This document shows, piece after piece, positions 1 to 6,353 of a stretch of DNA of 35,900 nucleotides (position 1 is the first letter of the stretch; every line of letters begins with the position of its first letter). Source of the stretch: Halomonas sp. 707D7. Lineage in GTDB: Bacteria; Pseudomonadota; Gammaproteobacteria; Pseudomonadales; Halomonadaceae. Below the pieces are notes generated by a model that worked only from the letters and a program-made list of their open reading frames with translations, searched no databases and had not been told where the DNA came from. The stretch spans positions 1 through 35,900 of the forward strand of contig NZ_JAMZBC010000015.1 in NCBI RefSeq assembly GCF_024158715.1, read 5' to 3'. Both the position numbers and the translations under genes were made by a program.

Positions 1-315
1 GGGGGGGTAGGTGTGAGTGACGCGCGAGTCTCTGCTTCTGGGATTGCAGGAGGCGGGGTAGGCATATACGGAGAGGGGGAGAGCGGAACGGGAAGCGGAG
101 AAGGCGGGTCAGGAGGCGAGAACGGTACGGGCGGCTGGTCAGGTACTACACCTAGCATAGGCGGGAAGTATGGAGGAGGACAAGGAGCGTCACGTGGGGG
201 TGGAGTTCGTAATGCCCCAGGCCCGGCGGTTGTGCGTGTTATTTGGGGTGAGGGTAGGCGCTTTCCATCTAGCAATGTATCAAAGGCTTTTAGCGAGACT
301 ATCACCGTCTACTAA
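1..315 (+). CDS. Glycine-rich phage tail protein, C-terminal part
   Basis: The reading frame is open from the first base and ends at a TAA, so this is the C-terminal part of a longer gene starting outside the window. About the first 65 visible residues are low-complexity and very rich in Gly and Ser. They are followed by RVIWGEGRRFPSSN, close to the RIIWG-x-GR-x-FPSTN motif that often ends tail-fibre or tail-tip proteins of tailed phages and prophages. The next gene looks like a tail assembly chaperone, the usual partner. A structural role at the tail tip is inferred; the receptor-binding or structural part upstream cannot be seen. The nearest in-frame start (a GTG at 13) would give only a 100-residue repeat-like peptide and is probably not the real start. 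Confidence 0.7.
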   Translation, partial: GGVGVSDARVSASGIAGGGVGIYGEGESGTGSGEGGSGGENGTGGWSGTTPSIGGKYGGGQGASRGGGVRNAPGPAVVRVIWGEGRRFPSSNVSKAFSETITVY

Positions 316-329
316 ATATGGAGAAATGT

Positions 330-980
330 GTGAAATATCTTCAAGTTAAAGAGGGTAAGGCGGAGCGCATTGGGCTTGACCGATCCGAGGCCTGCCTCCG
401 GGCACGGGCGCTGACTCCAAGCGTGTCACAGCCCCGTGTAATGACGGAAGAGGCATTGAACGCTGCCGGTTTTTTTGAAATTCATGACACGCCTCTGCCT
501 CATGGTGATGTCGTGACCCAAGGAGATCCAGAGCAAGACGCGGATGGCATATGGCGTCAAACCTGGCACGCGCGCGACTACACCCCCGAGGAGCGAGCTG
601 AGCACCTTAGCAATGCTCGCCAGTCCAAAATCGAGGAGATCAACGACGCATACAACGAGCAGACTGCTCCCTTGGTGCGCGACTACCCTGAGCGGGAGCA
701 ACAGACCTGGATCGCTCAGGAGGAGCAGGCCCGGGCGTACCTGGCCTGGCGCGCCGCCGGCGCCCAAGGTGAGCCCCCTGCCACGCCGGTGCTCGACAAC
801 ATCCTGCTGGGCCGTAACGGCGACAACGGCACCGAGACGCTCGAGGAGCTGTGCCACGCCGTGCTCGAGAACGCCGCGATGTTCGCCGAGGCGCAGCAGT
901 TGACCGGTAAGCGGCAGCGGCTGGTGAAGCTGGCCCGGGCGGCGGAGACGGAGGAGGCGCTCGAGGCGATCACCTGGTGA
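330..980 (+). CDS. Phage tail (fibre) assembly chaperone-like protein
   Basis: About 216 residues. The N-terminal half is a variable domain ending in a WRQTWHARDYTPEE segment. The C-terminal half is charged and helical with regularly spaced Arg/Glu (about residues 85-215). This layout (a 'W-R-x-x-W ... Y-T/S-P-E-E' junction, then a helical tail) is familiar from tail assembly chaperones and DUF4376-like proteins that follow tail-fibre genes. It begins just after the tail gene stop. The GTG at 330 is preferred because a GGAG (320-323) stands six bases upstream; the ATG at 318 is in frame but has no ribosome binding site. The last 200 bases are clearly richer in GC than the start, suggesting mosaic origin. 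The family call is from overall pattern and is moderate. Confidence 0.55.
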   Translation: MKYLQVKEGKAERIGLDRSEACLRARALTPSVSQPRVMTEEALNAAGFFEIHDTPLPHGDVVTQGDPEQDADGIWRQTWHARDYTPEERAEHLSNARQSKIEEINDAYNEQTAPLVRDYPEREQQTWIAQEEQARAYLAWRAAGAQGEPPATPVLDNILLGRNGDNGTETLEELCHAVLENAAMFAEAQQLTGKRQRLVKLARAAETEEALEAITW

Positions 981-1001
981 TCGAAAGAGGGCATGATGCG
1001 G

Positions 1002-1022
1002 CCGCCATGGGGCGGTTTTTTT
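1002..1022 (+). terminator. Rho-independent terminator after the tail gene block
   Basis: CCGCC pairs with GGCGG across a four-base loop and is followed by seven T. It lies about 20 bases after the stop of the tail assembly gene and would end the rightward tail transcript. The stem is short, so strength is uncertain. Confidence 0.6.
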
Positions 1023-1064
1023 GTGCCCGGAAAATGCCCCGGCGTCCCCGCCGGGGCGGGCAGG

Positions 1065-1340
1065 TCATGAACCCAACAACGCTTGAGCCTCGATGAACGG
1101 TGCTGCAGTGAACCTGCAGCCGATAAGGTGGTCGTCTCGCCAGAGTGTGACGATGTAGAAATCTACGTCAAAAAAGCGTGCCGTCATTATCGTGGACACC
1201 TGGCCAGCACTGGAATAGCGCTCTATCACCCAGGGGCCGTTTTGAGTGCTGCTGATTGAAAAATGCATGGTTGTCGTCTCGAAGGTAGCTGGGGAATTCC
1301 CGTCTAGCAGTGTTGCGTCACGACAACGCAGGGAGGGCAT
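1065..1340 (-). CDS. Small protein of unknown function at the end of the SOS cassette
   Basis: 91 residues if started at the ATG at 1340, which lies two bases beyond the umuC stop codon, suggesting translational coupling with umuC. The only Shine-Dalgarno-like stretch (AAGGAAG) is 13 bases upstream, inside umuC, so an internal ATG at 1268 (67 residues, beginning MHFSISS) is a real alternative. The C-terminal half is hydrophobic and aromatic (FFDVDFYIVTLW), suggesting a small beta-rich fold. There is no transmembrane segment, signal peptide or metal motif. I do not recognise the family. Its place as last gene of a LexA-controlled operon suggests a damage-inducible accessory role, but that is inference. 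Confidence 0.5.
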   Translation of the reverse strand: MPSLRCRDATLLDGNSPATFETTTMHFSISSTQNGPWVIERYSSAGQVSTIMTARFFDVDFYIVTLWRDDHLIGCRFTAAPFIEAQALLGS

Positions 1341-1342
1341 GG

Positions 1343-2617
1343 TTACAGCGACACTTCCTTCAACTCATCCCACCGCGTGGTGTATCGGGGCGTCCGATGC
1401 TCGCATCGTAACTCCCAACTGTTCACCGGCCGATGCATTCCCAGCCGCACAGTGTTCTTTCCGTGCTCCCGGTTGAGCTGGTCTAGGGTGGCCATGAGCC
1501 GCTCGTTCCGCTGGCGCGTCTCGTCGCTCTCCGCTTCCCCCAGCAGCCCCAACTGCTCGTTCTCGTGATCGCATAAATCCATCAGCATGACGCCGCATTT
1601 CTGATACCAAATCCCCTGTTTGAAAACCTGCTCGAGCCCGGCGCCGGCGGCGCGAATCAGCGCGCGGCTATCGCACGTTGCGCCGGGCAACGGGACGACC
1701 ACGCTTTTGCTATAGCTCGGCAGATCGCTGCGAAACCGGTTGGTTCGCACGAAGACCATGATGGCCTGGGCGAGGCCCTGCTGTTTGCGCAGCTTCTCGC
1801 CGGCGCGCGCGGCGTGCACTCGTACCGCCTCCTGCAGATCGATTTTGTTCTGGGTGAGCCTACCGAATGAGCGCGACACCATTATCTGCTTTTTCGGCTC
1901 GGTCATATCGTCGAGCTTGATGCAATCGACGCCTCGGAGCTCGTAGACGATGCGCTCCATTACGACGCTGAAATGCCGGCGTAGATGCTTTGGGGATGCC
2001 TCGCGCAGTTGCCAAGCGGTCTCGATGCCCAGTGTGTGCAGTCGGGCGGCGCTTCGATGCGCTACGCCCCAAACCTCGCTCACCGGCAACTGCTCGAGGT
2101 ATGCCCGAGTATCATTGCTGCCGGGATCCATGATGGCCACGCCAGCGAACCTTGGCTCTTTCTTCGCGCGGTGGTTGGCCAGCTTTGCCAGCGTCTTGCT
2201 GGTGCTGAGCCCAACGCTCACCGGGATGCCGGTATCTCTGCGCACCTGGGCGCGCATCGCCTGGCAGCGCTCCGTCAGGGTGTCGAGCGCGAACCCGTCA
2301 AACGATAGAAACGACTCGTCGATGCTGTAGACCTCCACGTGGGGCGTGTGCTGCCCCAGCACGTCGGTCACGCGTCGGCTCATGTCGCCGTAGAGCGCAT
2401 AGTTCGAGCTCAGGAGTGTGCATTGCCGGCGGACGTGTGGATCGATCTGGTGGGCGGGCGCGCCCATGGCGATGCCGAGGTCTTTGATCTCCTGCGAGCG
2501 CGCGACGACGCATCCGTCATTGTTCGACAACACGCCGACCGGCTGGCCTTCAAGGCGTGGCTGGAACACCCGCTCGCAGCTCACGTAGAAATTATTGCAG
2601 TCGACGAGCGCAATCAT
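1343..2617 (-). CDS. umuC: UmuC, Y-family DNA polymerase V catalytic subunit
   Basis: Error-prone translesion polymerase that works with the cleaved UmuD dimer after DNA damage. 424 residues, close to the usual 422. It starts MIALVDCNNFY with catalytic Asp6 and steric-gate Tyr11; the second catalytic pair is Asp100-Glu101 in YSIDESF. The helix-hairpin-helix and little-finger regions follow, and it ends near the typical YTTRWDEL. The ATG at 2617 is chosen because it overlaps the umuD stop by four bases (ATGA) and begins the family's conserved N-terminus; a longer in-frame extension is not conserved. It is part of a LexA-boxed prophage cassette, so expression is expected on SOS induction. It appears intact. 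Confidence 0.95.
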   Translation of the reverse strand: MIALVDCNNFYVSCERVFQPRLEGQPVGVLSNNDGCVVARSQEIKDLGIAMGAPAHQIDPHVRRQCTLLSSNYALYGDMSRRVTDVLGQHTPHVEVYSIDESFLSFDGFALDTLTERCQAMRAQVRRDTGIPVSVGLSTSKTLAKLANHRAKKEPRFAGVAIMDPGSNDTRAYLEQLPVSEVWGVAHRSAARLHTLGIETAWQLREASPKHLRRHFSVVMERIVYELRGVDCIKLDDMTEPKKQIMVSRSFGRLTQNKIDLQEAVRVHAARAGEKLRKQQGLAQAIMVFVRTNRFRSDLPSYSKSVVVPLPGATCDSRALIRAAGAGLEQVFKQGIWYQKCGVMLMDLCDHENEQLGLLGEAESDETRQRNERLMATLDQLNREHGKNTVRLGMHRPVNSWELRCEHRTPRYTTRWDELKEVSL

Positions 2618-3063
2618 ACCGAGAACCCGGGGGCCAGCGAGTGGATGTTGTGCGTCACCACACCCCACACCTGGCACTCTGTGCCGAACAGCGGAATGGG
2701 GCGAAACTCCGGGTTGGCGGCCACCAGGTAGGGCCGGTTGCCGATCGTGCTGAGCGTCTTGCATGTGAGCTCGCCGTCGACGCTCATGATGACGATGTGC
2801 CCGGGCCGTGGCTCGACTGAGCGATCAACAATGAGCAGGTCGCCGTTATAGATGCCCACGCCCTCCATCGAGGCGCCCTTGGCGCGCAGGAAATAGGTCG
2901 CGCTGGGATGCTGGATCAGGTGATCGACCAGATCGAGCTCACCCTCGAGGTAGTCGTCAGCAGGGGAGGGAAAGCCGGCGCGGACGAAACCAGCCACTAG
3001 GGGAATGGGGAGTGCTGGCGCGCCGCGATCAACGCGGCCCAGCATCGTCAGATGCATGCTCAT
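2614..3063 (-). CDS. umuD: UmuD, self-cleaving LexA-like accessory subunit of Pol V
   Basis: 149-residue S24 peptidase-family protein that undergoes RecA-stimulated self-cleavage and then joins UmuC. The predicted cleavage bond is Ala29-Gly30 in VRAGFPSP (E. coli UmuD uses Cys-Gly; LexA uses Ala-Gly). The catalytic Ser65 lies in KGASMEG and the Lys102 in ELTCKTL; PSATYFLRAKG and GDLLIVDRS match the family closely. It overlaps the upstream small gene and the downstream umuC by four bases each (ATGA junctions), so the three genes are one translational unit. The N-terminus is about ten residues longer than in E. coli; the second Met (residue 3) is also possible. Confidence 0.95.
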   Translation of the reverse strand: MSMHLTMLGRVDRGAPALPIPLVAGFVRAGFPSPADDYLEGELDLVDHLIQHPSATYFLRAKGASMEGVGIYNGDLLIVDRSVEPRPGHIVIMSVDGELTCKTLSTIGNRPYLVAANPEFRPIPLFGTECQVWGVVTHNIHSLAPGFSV

Positions 3064-3290
3064 GACATCGACTCCTCGGGGTTCCAGCGTATGCGAACAT
3101 GCTCGCCGGTCTCGTCGAGGGGGATCATCGTCACGTTCTCGACGGTGCCGAGCTCGCGGAGCATGCGCGCCCAGTCGTCGGCGTTGTCATCTGACTGGCG
3201 CTGGAGCTCGGTGCAGTTGTCCGCTTGGGCGCGGGGGCTGCCGATTTTGCGTTTCACGCGGTCGACGAGCTGCTGGTAGGTGCTAGACAT
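3060..3290 (-). CDS. DUF1654-like small protein, first gene of the SOS cassette
   Basis: 76 residues starting MSSTYQQLVDRVKR. The ATG at 3290 has a strong GGGAGG ribosome site about seven bases upstream; the longer in-frame start at 3329 would lie inside the LexA box and is rejected. The pattern (a Tyr-x-x-Leu helix, a 'sp.aq' turn, D-D-W-x-x-x-L-x-x-L, then a strand pair ending HVRIRW) resembles DUF1654 proteins known mainly from Pseudomonas and its prophages. Function is unknown. It is the first gene after the LexA box and overlaps umuD by four bases, so it is predicted to be among the first proteins made on SOS induction. The family call is from memory of the pattern. Confidence 0.65.
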   Translation of the reverse strand: MSSTYQQLVDRVKRKIGSPRAQADNCTELQRQSDDNADDWARMLRELGTVENVTMIPLDETGEHVRIRWNPEESMS

Positions 3291-3308
3291 AATGGGCCCT
3301 CCCTGTTG

Positions 3309-3324
3309 CTGTGTATTTATACAG
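3309..3324 (-). promoter_or_regulatory. LexA operator (SOS box)
   Basis: The 16-base element CTGT-GTATTTAT-ACAG fits the gammaproteobacterial SOS consensus CTGT-N8-ACAG with an AT-rich alternating centre. It lies 18 bases upstream of the first start codon of the DUF1654-umuD-umuC operon. A TATAAA inside the box on the minus strand could serve as the -10, which would make LexA binding directly occlude RNA polymerase. Whether host LexA or a phage repressor binds cannot be told from sequence. Confidence 0.9.
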
Positions 3325-3373
3325 TGCATTCGGGCGGAGTATAGCCACGCCCCAGCGGGGCCGTCTAGGTCGG

Positions 3374-3409
3374 GTGGTCGCAGTTTGGTCGCAGACTGGG
3401 TGCGACCAC
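3374..3409. repeat. Cluster of three GGTCGCA motifs (two direct, one inverted)
   Basis: GGTCGCAG occurs at 3376 and 3387, and the inverted form TGCGACCAC at 3401-3409. The outer copies form a perfect 9-base inverted repeat (3374-3382 with 3401-3409). The cluster is upstream of the LexA box in a 243-base gap without a credible gene. Such grouped short sites are typical of repressor operators or recombinase arm sites; the binding protein is unknown. Confidence 0.5.
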
Positions 3410-3492
3410 TGAGAACATGAGAAGCATAGGAAGTCGCAAGCAGCTGATTTTTCAGCCGAGGCCCGGTGCAAGCGCGGCCGTTGAATGCGTGA

Positions 3493-3513
3493 CAGCGGAT
3501 TCAAAATCCGCTG
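3493..3513. repeat. Perfect 9-bp hairpin with three-base loop
   Basis: CAGCGGATT and AATCCGCTG flank CAA. There is no T-run on either side, so it is not a standard terminator. It lies 21 bases beyond the stop codon of the AT-rich membrane protein gene and could protect that mRNA's 3' end, or be an operator or a remnant of a tRNA anticodon arm. Confidence 0.5.
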
Positions 3514-3533
3514 CAGAAAAGTAGAGTACCCAT

Positions 3534-4052
3534 TTATAGGGAGAAGATTTTATCTTGAATTTTTATCAATTGCCTAGATTTTTGCTCAAAAAAAACAGCA
3601 TGCCTATCGTGTAAATTAGCGTTGAGGGTGCCAAGAATATTAGAGACAATATATGGGTAAGTTTGACCGTCAATATCAGATTGCTTCCACTCGGATAATT
3701 CTTTACCAATTTCTGGATCAAGACAAAGAATTACTGAGATATTGCGAGAGATATTTTTATCTAATTCTTTGACTTTAATGCCTCTTTCAGCGAACCAACG
3801 CTCAAAGCCGTAAGCTCGTATTTGAGCAAAATCACTAACAATACATTGAAAGTTTTTAATCAAAATTTCTTTCTTCTGTAGGCTTAGTCGAGTTTCTTCA
3901 TTTCTTCTACTTAGCTTAACAGCTTCTCTGGATGAATTCGCTGACTTCCATGCTGCGATTGCTGCTACAGCTGTAGCTATAGCTGATACTATTGTTGCGA
4001 ACGTAGCTAATAGGTTCAAGTTATCGATGCCCCAATATAGGTTAATTTTCAA
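3534..4052 (-). CDS. AT-rich single-span membrane protein of unknown function (prophage cargo)
   Basis: 172 residues. A hydrophobic Ala/Ile-rich segment at about residues 12-35 forms one transmembrane helix. A charged, coiled-coil-like stretch (about 36-70, SANSSREAVKLSRRNEETR) and a soluble, probably cytoplasmic C-terminal domain follow. The start is a TTG (4052) overlapping the integrase stop by 11 bases; no good ribosome site is visible, so coupling to integrase translation is likely. Its base composition is far more AT-rich than all neighbours (roughly 35-40 % GC by eye against above 60 %), a sign of recent foreign origin. I do not recognise the family. Position beside the integrase and outside structural modules fits a lysogenic cargo gene, for example a superinfection or defence function, but nothing in the sequence proves that. 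Confidence 0.65.
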   Translation of the reverse strand: MKINLYWGIDNLNLLATFATIVSAIATAVAAIAAWKSANSSREAVKLSRRNEETRLSLQKKEILIKNFQCIVSDFAQIRAYGFERWFAERGIKVKELDKNISRNISVILCLDPEIGKELSEWKQSDIDGQTYPYIVSNILGTLNANLHDRHAVFFEQKSRQLIKIQDKIFSL

Positions 4053-5274
4053 CTTTATTTGCTAATAATAAAGTTTGTTCCTCATTAATGCCTAGCCTCA
4101 ACGCATCAAGGTAATCAGAATACCATTGCATCATACGGCGCCTTCGCTCGATGTACTGCGCTTGGTTATAGACCCCCGCAATACCGCCTTCCTTGTGAGC
4201 CAGCTGCGCCTCAACTAGGTCTTTATTCCAGCCGTGCTCGCGGAGCAGTGTAGAGGCTGTGTGCCGAGCGCCATGACCCACCAGCTTGCCTTTATAGCCC
4301 ACGCCGGCGATCGCCTGATTAATCGTATTCTCGCTCAGCACCGGATTCTTGGGGCCTTGCCCAGGGAACACGAGCCGCTGTCTTCCTGTTTGCAACCGGA
4401 CCTCTTTTAGTGAGTCCAGTGTCTGGGTCGATAGCGGTACTACATGGTCCCGACGCATTTTCATTTTGTCCGCGTTGAGCACCCAAAGCCCATCCTCGAA
4501 AGAGATTTCCGGCCATTCAGCAAAGCGCACCATCCCCGGGCGCGACGCAGTGCGCAGAGCCATCCAGACCGCGGCTTGGGTGATCGGGCGGCTACGTGAA
4601 GCACTCATGGCAACAAGGAATGCGGGCAGTTCGACTTCGAGCAGGTGGGGGTAATGAACGGTATCGGGAGCCTTGGCAGCAATGTGGCGCAGCTCGCTTG
4701 CGGGGTTCAATTCGCACAGACCCTCGGCGATCGCCTCGCTGAATATCTGGTTCACCCAGCTACGCACTTTCTCCGCGATATTGTGAGCGCCTCGGGCCTC
4801 GATGCCGCGCTGAACGGCGGTGCAGTCCGCGCGCGTGATATTCGCCAGCGGCGTATCGCCAATACGAGGGAGTATGTCGCCATCGAGGTAGCGCCGCATT
4901 TGAGAGGTCGTGCCCTCCGACCGGCCTACATCGAGCTTGCGCTGGTACCAGCTTTCGGCAGACGCGCGAAACGTGGGCAGATCGCCTTGCTCGCTCATGT
5001 TGGCAATGTCGATGCCATCAGAAAGCTGGCGGCGTAGGTCTTCGGCTGTTCGCCGCGCAGCCTTTCCCGAGACGGTAGGAAACCCGCCCAAGCCTTTCCA
5101 CGACCATTTGCCGTTGGGTCGCTTGTATCTCAACTCCCACGACTTGGAGCCGTTCGGCTTCACACGCAAGTAGAGGCCCAGGCCGTCGAGTTCACGGTAG
5201 GCTTTTTCTTCGGGCTCGAGTGAGGCGAGAACGGTATCGGCGAGAGGGCGCCGTTTGATCTGAGAACGTTTCAT
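4042..5274 (-). CDS. int: P4-type tyrosine integrase
   Basis: 410-residue site-specific recombinase. The N-terminal DUF4102-type arm-binding domain (about 10-95, GLGLYLRVKPNGSKSWELRY) is followed by the SAM-like core-binding domain (about 100-190) and the catalytic domain. Catalytic residues visible are Arg245 (TASRPGM), the H-x-x-R pair His334-Arg337, His360 in QLAHK, and the nucleophile most likely Tyr369 in GVYNQAQY, followed by the family's ERRRRMMQWYSDYLD end. It is encoded immediately beyond the 3' end of tRNA-Leu and reads away from it, the usual arrangement for P4-like elements inserted in tRNA genes. The start at 5274 lacks a clear ribosome site but gives the standard N-terminus. It appears intact. 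Confidence 0.93.
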   Translation of the reverse strand: MKRSQIKRRPLADTVLASLEPEEKAYRELDGLGLYLRVKPNGSKSWELRYKRPNGKWSWKGLGGFPTVSGKAARRTAEDLRRQLSDGIDIANMSEQGDLPTFRASAESWYQRKLDVGRSEGTTSQMRRYLDGDILPRIGDTPLANITRADCTAVQRGIEARGAHNIAEKVRSWVNQIFSEAIAEGLCELNPASELRHIAAKAPDTVHYPHLLEVELPAFLVAMSASRSRPITQAAVWMALRTASRPGMVRFAEWPEISFEDGLWVLNADKMKMRRDHVVPLSTQTLDSLKEVRLQTGRQRLVFPGQGPKNPVLSENTINQAIAGVGYKGKLVGHGARHTASTLLREHGWNKDLVEAQLAHKEGGIAGVYNQAQYIERRRRMMQWYSDYLDALRLGINEEQTLLLANKVEN

Positions 5275-5287
5275 GCAGCGTCGCTGG

Positions 5288-5342
5288 TTGTATGCCTGAA
5301 GTTAAGCATACAAGAGGGCATACAGAAAAACGATGGGTATAC
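5288..5342. repeat. GCATACA repeat cluster upstream of the integrase
   Basis: GCATACA occurs at 5306-5312 and again at 5318-5324, a 12-base period; the inverted TGTATGC is at 5289-5295, and the palindrome GTATAC follows at 5337-5342. TTGTATGC (5288-5295) and GCATACAA (5306-5313) form a perfect 8-base inverted repeat. Being between the int start and the tRNA attachment site, they could be arm-type sites for integrase or an excisionase, or an autoregulatory operator. Confidence 0.5.
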
Positions 5343-5437
5343 GGGGTAGTGCAGGGGAAACCAGACCAAAGAAAGTAAGACAAGAGGCTTGATCTGGAAG
5401 GCTTTAGGTCGTGACAAGCAATCTAAAGCATTGAATT

Positions 5438-5460
5438 TGGTGCGGATGGGGAGACTCGAA
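5438..5460 (-). other. Probable prophage attachment site in the tRNA-Leu 3' end
   Basis: The T-arm/acceptor/CCA end of the tRNA gene directly borders the prophage block that begins with the integrase. P4-like integrases commonly recombine in tRNA 3' ends and leave the tRNA intact. The exact core cannot be defined because the partner copy lies outside the window; I found no second copy inside it. Confidence 0.5.
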
Positions 5461-5522
5461 CTCCCACACCTTACGGCACTAGAACCTAAATCTAGCGTGT
5501 CTACCAATTCCACCACATCCGC
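5438..5522 (-). tRNA. leuW: tRNA-Leu, anticodon UAG
   Basis: 85 bases including an encoded CCA. The acceptor GCGGATG pairs with CATCCGC; the D-arm has AATTGGTAGAC; the anticodon arm CTAGA-TTTAGGT-TCTAG gives anticodon TAG; there is a long variable arm typical of class II tRNAs; and the T-loop is TTCGAGT. It closely follows E. coli leuW in layout. It reads leftwards into the prophage, so its 3' end is the likely integration point. Confidence 0.95.
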
Positions 5523-5536
5523 AGAAGACGAGGCGT

Positions 5537-5564
5537 ATGGTATCAATTTATTGCGCTAAGTCAA
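5537..5564 (-). promoter_or_regulatory. Putative sigma-70 promoter of tRNA-Leu
   Basis: On the minus strand TTGACT and TACCAT are separated by 16 bases, and the -10 ends 14 bases before the tRNA. The bases after the -10 (ACGCCTCG) are GC-rich, as in stringently controlled stable-RNA promoters. Confidence 0.55.
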
Positions 5565-5605
5565 GATGACGGCTCGGGAAATCCCGCTGACGAAGAGGTG
5601 ATAGC

Positions 5606-6325
5606 GTGCTGACGACGTGGCTTGGGAGAATAGAGGAACGGCTCCGGCAAGCGCTGCCCGGCTACTGCGCTTTCTGCCAGTCGAACCCGGCGAGCGAAAA
5701 GGGGTGGTGCGACGAGTGCCAGACGCTGCTGCCGCATAACCCCGGCGCCTGCCCGATGTGTGCCGAGCCGAGATCCCAAAGCCCGACCGACTCCGTCGAA
5801 CGGCTTTGCGGACACTGCCTGATCGAGCCGCCGGCAATGGCCCGAACCACTGCGGACTTTCTCTATACCGATCCGGTCAAGACGCTGGTGCGCGACTTCA
5901 AGTACCACGCCTCGACCCGCGCCGGAGTGCTGCTGGTGGAGCTGATGCTGACAAGCCCGCCGGATACTACCGATGCGGCGCTGATGGGGGTGCCGATGCA
6001 CCCGGCCAAGGCGCGCGAGCGCGGCTTCAATCAGGCCGACTGGCTCGCCCGGCAACTGGCCAGAAGGCTTGGGCTGGCGAGCCTCGAAGGCAGGTGCGTC
6101 AAGCGCCTGCCGGCCCAGCATACCCTCAATCGCCGGGCACGCCTGGAGAATCTTCGTGGAGCATTCATTGTGCCGCAGTGCCTTCCCGAGCGCCTGATCA
6201 TCGTCGATGACGTGGTGACGACCGGCGCCACCGGCCATGAGCTCGCCCGCCAGGCGCTCAAGGCGGGGGCGCGGCGCGTGGAACTCTGGGCGCCGGCACG
6301 GACACCGCGTGGGCGAGACTGGTAG
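5606..6325 (+). CDS. comF: ComF family phosphoribosyltransferase-like protein
   Basis: 239 residues. An N-terminal zinc-ribbon region has paired cysteines (YCAFC, WCDEC, CPMC, LCGHC). It is followed by a type I phosphoribosyltransferase-like domain with a VPMHPAKARERGFNQ segment and the PRPP loop IIVDDVVTTGATG near the C-terminus. ComF proteins (GntX in E. coli) take part in DNA uptake in naturally competent bacteria; the biochemical reaction is unsettled. The start is a GTG at 5606 with a GAGGTG ribosome site. It is divergent from the tRNA and 28 bases upstream of the kinase gene, with which it may share transcription. Confidence 0.9.
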   Translation: MLTTWLGRIEERLRQALPGYCAFCQSNPASEKGWCDECQTLLPHNPGACPMCAEPRSQSPTDSVERLCGHCLIEPPAMARTTADFLYTDPVKTLVRDFKYHASTRAGVLLVELMLTSPPDTTDAALMGVPMHPAKARERGFNQADWLARQLARRLGLASLEGRCVKRLPAQHTLNRRARLENLRGAFIVPQCLPERLIIVDDVVTTGATGHELARQALKAGARRVELWAPARTPRGRDW

Positions 6326-6353
6326 AATGGCGTCTTTTATCAGGAGGGGCGTC

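Noticed and set aside
3283-3504. Possible small gene across the LexA box region
   Set aside because: It would be read through the operator and both repeat clusters, with no ribosome site and a composition unlike a protein.
3493-3513. A complete tRNA-Leu(CAA) gene
   Set aside because: Only the anticodon arm is recognisable; no acceptor stem, D-arm or T-arm could be matched around it.
1-5437. A second prophage attachment copy inside the window
   Set aside because: No repeat of the tRNA-Leu 3' end was found in this part, so the partner site must lie outside.
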